From Sordaria brevicollis (taxonomy: Eukaryota > Ascomycota > Sordariomycetes > Sordariales > Sordariaceae), in contig JAUTDP010000001.1 of assembly GCA_033439795.1 (NCBI GenBank), forward strand, positions 1,116,001 to 1,180,000: a DNA stretch of 64,000 nucleotides. The letters run 5' to 3'. The notes beneath the pieces were generated by a model. The model saw only the letters and a list, made by a program, of their open reading frames with translations, was not told the origin of the DNA and searched no databases. The stretch's first letter is position 1. Every line of letters begins with the position of its first letter. This document shows, in pieces, positions 8,593-18,835 of this stretch. Position numbers and translations under genes: made by a program.

Positions 8593-10320
8593 TCAAGCCT
8601 TCCTCCTCTTAGCAGAAGGCTCATCCTTCTCCTGACCCTTCTCCTTACTCAACTCCTCCTCCTGCTTCTTGACCCATTCCCTCGCCTCCCTAATAATCCT
8701 CTGCTCACCCGCCCTAACCCACACAGCCATTTGCTGTCTAGTCGTCGGCCTACCACCCTCAATAGCCTTCAAAACCTTCTCATCCTCCTCCAAACTCGTA
8801 GTATACTGCCTCTCCCTCTCGTCCAGCGCCTTCCTCACCCCGGCCATCAAAATCTCCTTCCTGGCCTTCTTATCCCCCAAAGCCTCCGCCACCGCCCTAT
8901 CCCCACTCCCAACAACCTTCTTAACAGCCTTGAGGTAAGTCTTGACCTGCTCCTCCAACTCCTCCGGCAAACCCACAAACTCCGCCTCACCATGTACCTT
9001 GCCCTCAGAATCCGGGTCTTCGCTCTGGCGTTCCAGCACAAAACTATCCTCCCACTCTCCCTCTTCCTTCTCGTCTTCCAGGATCTCGTCAACACCCTCC
9101 CAGTTAACCTCCTTCTTCTTTCCTTTCAGCCCCTCCACCACGCTCTTCAGCCCTTGCTCAACAAGATCCCACCCCAACTCAACAACATCGTACCTAGCAT
9201 GTTCCTTGGTAACATACCCATACCGTCTCAAAAGTTCCGCCGAGCTCAGCGGGCCATAGTAGTTAAGAATCTCCTCCCCCTCCTTTATCTCCCTCAGGGA
9301 AGTAGCAGTCAAGGCGCCCTCGCCGTGGTTGATATGCGCATTAAAAACCGCGTCAGCGTTCAACATATCCGCCATGGGCACCATACCCATGGTATCATTC
9401 TTTTCCGCTAGCCGGTCCTCGACCCAGCCATCTCCCTCCTCCTCTTCTTCGTCGGAGTCGTCATCCTCCTTGGCCAGGTCAAAAGCGTAAGCCATGATTG
9501 CCGAACCCATTCTGTGTCCCAATGCCAACAGCTCCTCCTCGGAAAGCTTCTCACCCTCGTAGGAAGGGGGGTAGAAAGCCGCTTCATTCTCCCTGACAAC
9601 CCTCACAATCTTGGAGCGGATCATATCATCCGCCTCCTCCTTGCCTACTTTCGGTACCAGCGCACTAGCTTGCAACTCTCCCAGTTCCTGGCTGGTCCAA
9701 AACATGGGGGTGTCAAACTCCTTTGGTAACACTTCCAGATAAGGATACCAAGGGGAGGAAGAACCCTGGAGGTACTCATGGATGAGAATAAGGATGAGGA
9801 GGGTCCAGGAGTCTTGGGCGTTGGGATCATCTTCTTCCAGGGCCTCGACGAGTTCGGGGACTTCATCGTCGTCGGCGGTGTTGGAGAGGGATGCTTCGGC
9901 GACGGTGGGTTCGGCGGGTCCCTTGAAGAGCTGGGGCAACTTGGTGGCTAGGGGGGAGGTGGAGGCGCAGAGCATGGAGGAGCGGGGGATGGTGAAGAGG
10001 GTTGTGTCGGCGGGGATGGGGGCGGTGGCGACTGTGAGTGGTGTTAGTGAGTGTTTATAATGAGAGAGTGTGGGTGAGGGTGAGAGGAGCGGGATATGGG
10101 TTGACGTGATAGCGTGATGGACACTCGACGATATCTCGCCATTGGACTGGGTTGGAGGGACAGAAAACTCACTAATACCACGACCAGCACTTTTATCTCT
10201 CAAATCAACAAGCTTGATGTCCTTGTGGAAGGTGGCGCCGGGCTGGCTGGTGAACCATTCGAGGAACTTTTGAGTTTGCTGCTCAAAGTCACCGGCGGGT
10301 ACGGCGTCCGTGGTGGCCAT
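8593..10320 (-). CDS. RKM4: Rkm4-like SET-domain ribosomal protein lysine methyltransferase
   Basis: A SET/Rubis-LSMT-type protein that by family would methylate a ribosomal protein lysine (yeast Rkm4 acts on Rpl42). The N-terminus has FLEWFTSQPGATFH and a GRGI-I-A start of the SET fold. The conserved core is VPMADMLNADAVFNAH, GEEILNYYGPLSS and ELLRRYGYVT, with the NYYG and ADMLNAD motifs that bind AdoMet and lysine. A Lys/Glu-rich tail ends in a basic KRRKA. One intron at 10032-10172 (donor GTGAGT, branch CACTAAC, acceptor CACAG) is 141 nt and stop-free. The unspliced frame therefore reads 575 aa but the likely protein is 528 aa, restoring GRGIIATAPIPADTTLF. Acidic inserts (DDDSDEEEEEGD) interrupt the SET domain, as in fungal homologues. 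Confidence 0.85.
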   Translation of the reverse strand: MATTDAVPAGDFEQQTQKFLEWFTSQPGATFHKDIKLVDLRDKSAGRGISEFSVPPTQSNGEISSSVHHAITSTHIPLLSPSPTLSHYKHSLTPLTVATAPIPADTTLFTIPRSSMLCASTSPLATKLPQLFKGPAEPTVAEASLSNTADDDEVPELVEALEEDDPNAQDSWTLLILILIHEYLQGSSSPWYPYLEVLPKEFDTPMFWTSQELGELQASALVPKVGKEEADDMIRSKIVRVVRENEAAFYPPSYEGEKLSEEELLALGHRMGSAIMAYAFDLAKEDDDSDEEEEEGDGWVEDRLAEKNDTMGMVPMADMLNADAVFNAHINHGEGALTATSLREIKEGEEILNYYGPLSSAELLRRYGYVTKEHARYDVVELGWDLVEQGLKSVVEGLKGKKKEVNWEGVDEILEDEKEEGEWEDSFVLERQSEDPDSEGKVHGEAEFVGLPEELEEQVKTYLKAVKKVVGSGDRAVAEALGDKKARKEILMAGVRKALDERERQYTTSLEEDEKVLKAIEGGRPTTRQQMAVWVRAGEQRIIREAREWVKKQEEELSKEKGQEKDEPSAKRRKA

Positions 10321-11469
10321 GGTGGGCGGTAATTGCGTAATGAGCGGATTGACGGTTGGGTTTGAGGGGATGACCGGTTATGATACGATATGAGAAGGGT
10401 ATCGTAAGGGTAGGCGAGAGGTTGTGGGATTTTGAGATTTTGCAAATCGCCTTCGTGAAATGAAATGGTGAAATTTCCAGAGGCCGAGACAGCTCCAGCG
10501 ATCTTCGGTGTCAGTGGAATTTTGTCGGAGATGGCCCGTGCGTGTCTGACTTTTGACGCGGGGGTTAGGGTTGTAGGTGCTGCTTGCTCGCCACGGGGCC
10601 AGACGACGGTAACTTTGCCCGAGTAAGCAAGGTAAACAAAGAAAAAGGGGTAAGACGGCGACTGAACCCGTATGGAGTGATACATGGCCCAGAGCAGCGT
10701 ATGACACCTGCTCACCATTTCGCGTAGGCCGGTGCTCGTTTGACGGTCATGTCCTTGGCGTAGGGTGTTCATCTTTACTTTGGTGTGTGATGTGTGTCCC
10801 TCCGTGCCACTCAAATTCTTGATGCTCATCTCAAGGGACTGCGCTGCGTTCCTGTTCGTTGCTGGTTATCAGGGAAGTGCGGTATAAAAATTTCCCCGTC
10901 GGGCTTGTGAAGTCCTGCCCGCTGGATGAGGGGAATCTCGAACTGGGAAATGTCATCGTGAACGAAAAACTGGTCGGCGGCAGTTTGTCTCAGAAGTGGT
11001 GATGGTTGCCAGATGGGAGAGGTAGATGAATTCTGATATCCGGTTTCATGTTTGAAGACTGGTCGTATGCTAGCAGTGATACGCTGCTTTCCATTTACTT
11101 GTTGAGGCGAGCGAGAGATGTGTTTTTGCTAGCTCGGTGTGACCCAACGTCCTGCTGTTTGCTTGCTGTTAGTCGTGTTGAAAACACAGCATGTGAGACA
11201 TCTCAAGACCCCCTGAACACATTATCGCACTCCTTTTAAACATCTTGACCGGACCCCATGCATGCAAACAATAAATCATTCTGGACTCCGACCCGCAGGC
11301 ATAAAAATGGGGGTATGCGGGATTATGCCAGTCCTCTCTATGCCCATCGATATAGTACAGGGGGTGTGTATACAATAAAACGGATGCTTCTCTTCTTCTC
11401 TCCTTCCAGACCTCCTCTTTTCTTTGCCTCTGCTCCTTCCTCTCTCTCTCTGCTCTAGCTTGGCGCACC
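10321..11469. other. intergenic, upstream of the SET gene
   Basis: About 1.15 kb between the start of the minus-strand SET gene and the stop of mrpl15. Open frames up to 209 codons exist but overlap on both strands and show no motif. Probably promoter of the SET gene on the left and 3' UTR of mrpl15 on the right (C/T-rich 11380-11460). Confidence 0.45.
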
Positions 11470-12453
11470 CTACGCACCGAGCTTCTTGAGGATCTTTTCT
11501 CTGACGATGCGCTGGGCGATAGCGGCACCCTTTTCTAACGAGATGGCGCCAATGATGGCGAAGAGGGTTTGGTTGAGGACGACGACGACACCGGAGGACT
11601 CGAGATCTTCGGGCTGTGGTTACGAGGTATGTTAGTAACAGTTCAATGCCGTGGAATGCATCTAGCGCATGGCTTACCATCCTGGGCTTCCACCGCATGA
11701 CGCCGAGGAGTCCAAGTTCGATGGCCATCTTTGCAATCTTGGTCTTGTCCATGATATCTAGCGGTTGCGTGTGGATGAGCTTGTCGATGTTGGCCAAGGC
11801 GGCGTGGTTGTAGGGCGTGCGGCCGTACTTGTCGGGAACGGGATCGCTAAGGACGGGGCTGGTGAGGATGGAGCGGGTGGTTTCGAGGGCGATTATTTGA
11901 CGGCCTGGGGATTGTTAGCCGAGTTCGTGGTCCTTCTTGTTGCCGCTGCCATATCTCCTATCTTCCCTTCCCTCTTCCCGGGCAATCCTCCATTCTCAAT
12001 CTTGCGACTCAGTCCACTGTACGTACCCAGGAAAGCCAGCCTTGTGTTGAAACCTCTCCTTCCGTAGTCGAAACTCTTGTGGGTGACGGCCAGCCACTTG
12101 GTCTCCTCTGATAGCATCCTGGCGCCGCCCTGGCCGAGGAAGGACTCGTAGAACAGGTCCAACTTTGCCGGGTCGCTGTTGACCATCCAATTCTTGCGCC
12201 TGGGGTCCTTGACCAGGTTGAGGGAGAAGCCGGGACCCTTCATGCGCTCGGGGGTGTAGGACCACCTTGGCCTCTGCTGCTGGGTGGTGCCGGAAACATC
12301 TTGTTCTTGTTGGACGGCCGACGACGACGAAACCTGGCGGGCGACGGGGACGGCAGCGAGTTGTTGGACAGCGACGGGTCGCCTAGAGCATTGCTGGGCA
12401 ACAGTCTTGCATGTCGAGGCGAAGACGGAACGGGAGGGTGTGAGGGCGGCCAT
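11470..12453 (-). CDS. MRPL15: mitochondrial large-subunit ribosomal protein L15 (mL57-like, RNase III fold)
   Basis: Three exons: 12453-12027, 11904-11678 and 11613-11470. The introns are 122 nt (GTACGT donor, CCCCAG acceptor) and 64 nt (GTAAGC donor, CACAG acceptor), giving 265 aa. The N-terminus (MAALTPSRSVFASTCKTVAQ) is a typical mitochondrial presequence. The body has the RNase III-like segment LAVTHKSFDYGRRGFNTRLAFLG, joined by splicing to RQIIALETTRS, then DIMDKTKIAKMAIELGLLGV and a C-terminal IIGAISLEKGAAIAQR. Fungal Mrpl15 keeps this fold in the mitoribosome but is not known as a nuclease. The ATG at 12453 was preferred over upstream ATGs because it starts the presequence. The 5' leader carries GAC/GTC repeats. 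Confidence 0.85.
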
Positions 12454-13043
12454 TGTGACGTTGTTTTTGAATGCGACCGAAGAAAAAAAGATGCGACGAC
12501 GACGACGACGACGACGATCCGGGGGGCGAGACCGTGGAGGTACTACTTCGGGGCTCGAAGGGTGGTGGGTGGGTGTGGAATGTGTGGATGTGTTGACCGG
12601 GTCGTGGGGTAGACGGAGAGGAAGACTGGACTGTCGAGGTCGGGATGGCGGCGCCCTTGTTCCACTCTGATCTCGAAATCGCAAAACACCAAGGATTCCG
12701 GAAAGTCGCAAAGGGAAACCGAAGGATGTCGCGCGGGCGGCTGGCAGGCACTCAATCTCGGTTCGGCGCGGGCGGTGGTCGACGGGTCGCTGTGCAAGGC
12801 TCCGGGTCCGTTCGCGCGCGCTGGAGTGGGACGCCAGACGGGAATTTTTTGCGACCGATTGAGGGACGGGACCCCTCGGCAGGCTTCGATACGGCGGAGC
12901 TCGGATGGTCTGTGCGTCTGTCGTTGAACTTCTCCAGACTTTTGGTTGATGCCCATTGGCCGATTCTCCAAGCTTCAGCTTAGAGGCTAGCTGTATAAGG
13001 TTAGCCTGACCACCAGTTCTTCCCGTCTTGGCATTTTTCAAAG
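12454..13043. other. promoter/leader of mrpl15 up to the transposon
   Basis: G+C-rich sequence with a trinucleotide GAC run at about 12493-12520, just upstream of the mrpl15 start. The long open frames on both strands here come from high G+C and do not show a gene. A DNA transposon begins at 13044. Confidence 0.45.
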
Positions 13044-13153
13044 GTACCCGTGGGTGTGAGGTTGGCTTATGTAATCGGATTGGCCAAGCAACACCCACTC
13101 TCTTACAGAGAGTGGGGAATAAAAATCTAGGACATTAAAAATTCTAGGACAAT
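13044..13153 (+). repeat. left terminal inverted repeat, 110 bp
   Basis: Pairs with 16224-16333. It also contains a short internal palindrome (CCACTCTC...GAGAGTGG) about 45 bp from the end. Confidence 0.9.
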
Positions 13154-13399
13154 CTGTACTACTTTTGCCTATAAAACTACCCATCCCCTATATAATAGCC
13201 AGATTTATACAATACAACAATACAACGTAATAAAGCCAAAATTAATAAATTTCGTAATAATTTAACTAAAATAAATATACTAAATTTATTACTATCCTCT
13301 ATTTTTATAAAACTCCTTTAATTATACTATTATAGGCCCCGCTATACCTAATTTAGCTAACTTCTCCTCCTTCTCCTTCCTCTCCTTTACTTCTTTTAC

Positions 13400-15911
13400 C
13401 TCTTTTTCGAAGATAGCGAATCTAATAATAAATTTAGTAAGTAATTTTAATTTTAGGGAATTATTATAAATAGTACGGAGTATAATTATTAAGTAATTAA
13501 TTAAATTACTACATTTACGACGTATATTTATAATATTAGTTAAGATAACCTATTATTTACTAATAATTAGAAGATTCTAGGGAGTAGGGCGAATTTCCTC
13601 CTCCTCTTCCTTATTATTACTATTATTATTATTATTATTAAATAGTATTAATTAATTCTCCTTATTAGCTTCCCCGTCTTCGTTATTTTCCTCTTCTAAT
13701 AAAGAATCCGAATCCTCCGGTATATTATAATCGTTATTAACGTTAATAACCCTAATATTTTTATTAGGAACGTTAATTTTATTATTTATAATAATTATAT
13801 TACGAAGAGGGCGCGCTATAAATCGAAGAATAATAAGAAGAAGGAGGCTAGTATCGATAAAGAAAATTAACGCGCAACGGCCATCGTAAACCTATAATAA
13901 GTATATTAGGTTATTAAAATTACAATATAAATCCTTCCCATTACCTATTTTTTTAAAATATTTTTCGAAAGTAAATTGGCGCTACCTCCCCTTCAAATTT
14001 ATTACCCTATTTTCTTTCACTTTCTTCTACTCCTACTATTTATTTTTAACCTTCTTAAATTTTTATTTTTATAGCTCGCTAATTACTTTCAATTACTTTT
14101 CCCTCTCCTTTTTCCTCTCCTCTTCCTCTCGAAGCTTTTTTATATACCAAATCCTTTTAATCGAAATATTATTAATAACCTCACCGTTAAGTTTAATAAT
14201 ATATTTACATTTCTTCTTTAAATTTAGAGTTTCGAACCTTAACGCCCTATCTAATATATATTTTTTAAAATATTAGGTAATAAATAACCCTTCGTTAATA
14301 ATAACCTCTATAATATTAACGGCTTTAATAATATCTTTATTATTAAGACTAAATTAATCTTTAAAGCATTACTTCACTTACTTTAAACTATCCTTAGCCG
14401 TTAATTAACAATCTTATTTAAATAATAACGTTAAGTATAATATAGGGTTCTCCTTTTTGGTTTTAAATTCGAAATTCTTAATAATTCTAATAGGGTCGAA
14501 TAATTAAATACTAAACTTTTCGAATCCTTTTATTATATTATACGTAGTAAACGCATTATCCTATATATCTTATTATTATATAAATTATTAACTAATTATT
14601 CAAATTAATAGGGATTAAAATAAAATTTTCCTATAAAGAACGGGTATATTATTTATAAAAGAAATTTAAATCCCTACGTCGGATATAATCCTTTAAAATC
14701 TTTTAATAATATACTTTCAACGGCTAGAATATACTTACATCTATAGGTTAAAGAAAGTAGGAAGAATAAGGGGGTATAAAAATAACAACGATATTAAAAC
14801 GTAAATAATATTTATATAAAAATCTTAAATAATATTTAGAAAAGGAATTTATAATTAATAACCGGTAAATCCTCTTATAAATAAGTATATATTTACATTC
14901 CCCTCCTCGAAAATTATTATTATTTATTTATTAACGGTTACTAGAATTAACGTAAATAAAGTCCTCTATTTCGAAATCCTATTCATCTTCATTATCGTCG
15001 TCCTCGATATTATCCTCCTTAAAATCGTATACGGAAATACTAAACCATCTTTCAAAAACTTTAACATTAGCGAACCTACATTTCTAGACTTTAATATAAT
15101 ATTTCTACGAATATTTATTAAAATAACGGATCTAATCCATTATAATCTCGCCATTATTAAATACAATATTATTTTACGCGAAATACACATCTCCCTCGAG
15201 GTTATTATCTATTATATCCTCTATTAATTATTTTTTAAAAATAACGAAGAAGGGTAAATAATCGCCAATATTATTACCGCCGCTAATAAGGGTAATAAAT
15301 TCACAATTCGCGAAATCGAATATTTCTACCTATTTTTACTATAATAAATTAACAATAAATTACTATCCCAATATTATATTTAATTTTTATTAACGGTATT
15401 AACCTACCTTAATTTTATACTTACGCTTAATTATTAATACTTTAATACTATTTACTAATATCGCAATACAATAATTACACTCATTTACGTTCTAAATCGA
15501 CAAAACCGTAATAATATATTCTTTAACAATAACTTCAAACTTTTTAAAATACAACATTATATTTTCGACTCATTATTTAATAAATAAACACTTCGCTTCA
15601 ATAAATTTAACTTTAATAATTATATACTATAAATAATCGAATTTTTATTTAAAATATTAATTCTTATTAATTAGAAGAATTCTACGACGTAACCGAATGA
15701 AATTAATTACTTCCTCGAATAAATCCCTCCTTAGTAAATTATTAAAATCGATTAACTAATACGTATACGCTTCAATAACTTTATCTTTATTATTATTAAA
15801 ATTAATCGGTCACCTTTTATTATTAATAATTTCGATAAAAATTCCATTATCTTTTAAAGACTTAAAATAACGCCCAATAGCACTTTTAAAACACTTGAAC
15901 TTAATCGCCAT
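13400..15911 (-). pseudogene. pogo/Fot1-like transposase, RIP-inactivated
   Basis: Reading left from an ATG at 15911, a frame broken only by point-mutation stops gives recognisable segments. These include AIGRYFKSLKDNGIF, FEEVINFIRLRRR, KKFEVIVKEYIIT, then NVNECNYCIA (near 15466-15495) and FITLISGGNNIGDYLPFFVI. The last two fit the N-(V/M)-D-E-x-G block and the following 'AISAGG...PP..I.KG' block of fungal DDE-1 (pogo/Fot1) transposases, with D changed to N as RIP would do. The left (C-terminal) boundary is approximate. The class is inferred from these motifs and the TA at the termini. Confidence 0.55.
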
Positions 15912-16223
15912 ATTTCGTACACTTAGTTCTTTATCGCGTTTTTTATCCTTTTTACTACAATTTAAAGTAAATTAGCAACGTCGCTTTTAATACCGGAATT
16001 GGGCAATTAAAAGCTATTATACGGTACGAATAGTGATTAACTCCCCCTATTCGCTAAATATATTATAATACTAAAGGGAGATATTACGATATTAATAAAA
16101 GTATTAGGTACGAGCCAGGGTGCGGATAGGGGTATTATTATAGAGAGAAAAAGTTTATAAATATTACAATATGGCCATTTATATAGTATATTGCTAATAA
16201 AAAACATAATATAACATTTCTGT

Positions 16224-16333
16224 ATTGTCCTAGAATTTTTAGTATCCCAGATTTTTATTCCCCACTCTTTATAAAAGAGTGGGTATTACTTAGCCAATCC
16301 GATTACATAAGCCAACCTCATACCCACGGGTAC
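16224..16333 (-). repeat. right terminal inverted repeat, 110 bp
   Basis: Inverted copy of 13044-13153 with a few C-to-T/G-to-A differences. Just outside, AGGTACCTTTTTGAAAG mirrors TTTTTCAAAGGTACC at the left end, so the target may have been partly duplicated or palindromic. Confidence 0.9.
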
Positions 16334-16611
16334 AATTATCAGGTACCTTTTTGAAAGAGCAGGGGCAGCTCCGCGAATTGATTTACACGGCGCGCTCAAG
16401 AGTCCACTGTTGGTTCAGTGCCTGTCAGTGCCTGTCGCACTCGCGTCCCTTGCAGTTGAAGCTGTTTCTTTTTTTCCTTCCTTCTTTCATCTGATCCCTT
16501 CTCTTCAGCACTTTTCTTCAACAAAAAGCTGCTCTTCCCCCAAGTCATTTTGGGATCCTTCTCACCATGCGCTTCGGTTTGTGACCTGACTAATCACTTC
16601 AACACAGCCCA

Positions 16612-18543
16612 ATGGCGTCCTCATCGTCGACTCCTTCCACTGTCTCGAAACGCGATCGCAACTCTTCCTCGGCCAAAATGAGCTCCAACCAGGCAACTCC
16701 AGGTGGAAGTCCTACGGGCACAGCCAACAACAACAACACCTCAAACGAGTTGCTGGAAAAGCTTGCTTCGGTGTTGCCAAAAGACTTGAAGTTCTCAATC
16801 CATCACCTGTCAACACCTCCCACCCGCACCGATGCTCTCTACGCAGCTCCCCCGGGAGAGAAACCCGACAAGACATACTGCGAAAAGCACTTTCTCGCCC
16901 TCTCCATCGAAGCTCCCGTCACTGGTGCTATTAAGCGGGCATCACCTGGTGCCGACGAAGCCAAGTCGACTGAATCAACAACAAAACAAGTCATCGCCTT
17001 TGCCATCGAGGTGTTCATCTTCACCACCGCCTTCCAAACGGTCCTCTTCGTCTCCAAGGCCGACTCGACCGGTTACCTCCACCTTCTCAAGCTACCAAGA
17101 GGAGGTCCATCCCCAATCAGCGAAGTCAGCTCGACCTTTGTATCCTACCTCATCCAACACCGACGACGGAAGAACATTGTCTCGGTTGTCAACCTTTTTG
17201 GGAGGGCACAGAACCAGTACCTCTTCCCAGGCAGTGGTGAGAACGATGGCATCGGTCCAGGAAGGGAGAAGCACATCCTAAGTGACAGGGGTCTGATCAA
17301 GTGGTGGTGTCGAGTTCTCAACCCGCTGTTGGAAGATCAGCGCAAGGATGACCGCGTCGCGGCTACCAAGGGATACCTTCTTGTTCCTGGTCTGGAGGAG
17401 AGGGAGATGCGCGCCTTCATTCCCCGGACTGTCACCAGCGCTCAGGATTGGGAGATTGGTCATCCCATGGAGAGGATTTCCCATTACACACAAGAGTTCG
17501 ACTGGGTACCGCCTAGGTGTCTAATTCCTCGATACCCAGATGACCCGAAGTCTCGTTATCGTGACGAGCTCGACGAGGAGTCAACAAAGTGGAAGCAGGA
17601 CATGGGCACATGGAAGAGCATCAGGTCATTGAGCCAGTTTTGGGATACCATGGCCTTCAGACAGGAGTGTTCGTCAGGACGTTTGACGGGATTCATCTGG
17701 CTAGTCTTTGACCCCAAGGAGTCTGAGACGGCCGAACAAGCGACACAAGCAACAACGGCTTCATTCGCAACATCATTCGCCTCAGCACCACTAATGACCC
17801 CAACCGGCTCATTCGACACATCAACCGCCTTCCCCCCTTCCACTCCACCCAAGCGTCGAGCTGATGCACCAGCCCGTACACCCCAAGCCAGCCCGCTAAA
17901 AGCCTCCTTCACAGCTGGCCAAGCTGCCACCACCTCCACCTCCACCTCCCACCCCGAAACCACCAACGACTCGTCCAACAAAAAAGAAAAGGACAAGAAA
18001 AAGAAACTCAAAGGGAAAATTACCCCCCGCCTCCCCAAAATCAAGAAACACCAACGAAACTACCTCTTCAAGCGTCCCAACACCACAGCCTACTACCACT
18101 GGCCCATCGAAGGTCGCGGCGAGCTGATCGTTGACGAAGACGACTACAAGCGCGTGGTGGAGTTGTTGCTGCAGCTGGACTTTGAGACGCTGGATAAGGC
18201 GTGCAGTGCTACGAAGAGGTGGGTTAGTGAGGCGGGGATGGGTGCGAAGTGGGGGAGGGAGGTGGTGGGGAGACGGGTGCAGAGTGTGATGAGTGCAGCT
18301 GCTGGGAGGGGAAGTGGGAATGGGGCGATGGTTAATAATTTGACGGGGTTGGTGAGGAAGAAGAAGCCTGCTGTTGCTGCTGCTGCGACAGAGGCGGAAG
18401 TGAAGACGAATGGGCTTGAGGATCCGTTTACGGAGAATGGAACGGTTACGGCAAGTGTCGCTAATCCGCCCGTGCTGGAGGCGCCAAAGGTGAATGTTTT
18501 GGGAGCTGGACTGATTAGGAAGAAACCCAAGACGTCGTCCTAG
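16612..18543 (+). CDS. RTT109: histone acetyltransferase Rtt109 (H3K56)
   Basis: A 643-residue, single-exon fungal Rtt109. By family it acetylates histone H3 K56 (and K9/K27) on new histones with Asf1/Vps75 chaperones, in replication-coupled assembly and DNA repair. The N-terminal core starts after a Ser-rich extension (ELLEKLASVLPKDLKFSIHH, about 46-66). The catalytic region carries LIPRYPDDPKSRYRDEL, where D310-D311 and K313 correspond to the yeast acidic pair and the autoacetylated lysine. SGRLTGFIWLVFDP follows. A long low-complexity Ser/Thr/Pro insert and a Lys-rich stretch (KKEKDKKKKLKGK) precede the conserved C-terminal KHQRNYLFKRPNTTAYYHW. The ATG at 16612 is the first in frame after a C/T-rich leader. 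Confidence 0.9.
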   Translation: MASSSSTPSTVSKRDRNSSSAKMSSNQATPGGSPTGTANNNNTSNELLEKLASVLPKDLKFSIHHLSTPPTRTDALYAAPPGEKPDKTYCEKHFLALSIEAPVTGAIKRASPGADEAKSTESTTKQVIAFAIEVFIFTTAFQTVLFVSKADSTGYLHLLKLPRGGPSPISEVSSTFVSYLIQHRRRKNIVSVVNLFGRAQNQYLFPGSGENDGIGPGREKHILSDRGLIKWWCRVLNPLLEDQRKDDRVAATKGYLLVPGLEEREMRAFIPRTVTSAQDWEIGHPMERISHYTQEFDWVPPRCLIPRYPDDPKSRYRDELDEESTKWKQDMGTWKSIRSLSQFWDTMAFRQECSSGRLTGFIWLVFDPKESETAEQATQATTASFATSFASAPLMTPTGSFDTSTAFPPSTPPKRRADAPARTPQASPLKASFTAGQAATTSTSTSHPETTNDSSNKKEKDKKKKLKGKITPRLPKIKKHQRNYLFKRPNTTAYYHWPIEGRGELIVDEDDYKRVVELLLQLDFETLDKACSATKRWVSEAGMGAKWGREVVGRRVQSVMSAAAGRGSGNGAMVNNLTGLVRKKKPAVAAAATEAEVKTNGLEDPFTENGTVTASVANPPVLEAPKVNVLGAGLIRKKPKTSS

Positions 18544-18835
18544 GTGGGTTTTGGTTGGGAATACTTTGTTTGCTTTTCTATGATACCTATTTGTATTTTC
18601 TTTCGTATGATACCTTTCAGAGACAGCGGGGTTCTGGAAAACGGATGGATATGGAAACATGTGACGGTTTAGGCATTGCTTTACTTCTAGCTTCATTGGC
18701 TCACGACGGAATACTACAACGAGTTGACCATAATTCGACTTTCAGAACCGGAAGCAACGCCCTGATGATATGTGTCCCTAGTATCCTTATCAACCGTTAC
18801 TCATCTATCCATCGTTCCTTGTTATCCATCAAATA

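Larger units (their letters stand above)
13044..16333 (-). mobile_element. RIP-mutated DNA transposon, 3.29 kb, 110-bp terminal inverted repeats
   Basis: The left arm 13044-13153 and right arm 16224-16333 are near-identical inverted repeats. They share landmarks GTACCCGTGGGT, GGCTTATGTAATCGGATTGG, ACCCACTC and GAGTGGGGAATAAAAATCT. The terminal TA within GTACCC/GGGTAC fits a TA target duplication, as made by Tc1/mariner elements. The interior is extremely A+T-rich with TAA/TAG stops, typical of RIP; the arms are less affected. It separates mrpl15 from rtt109 without disrupting either. Confidence 0.88.

Noticed and set aside
8731..9411. 226-codon plus-strand frame
   Set aside because: Shadow of the SET-domain gene on the other strand.
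12490..12525. GAC trinucleotide run as a coding poly-Asp/Arg tract
   Set aside because: It lies upstream of the mrpl15 start codon, before the mitochondrial presequence, and is better read as leader sequence.
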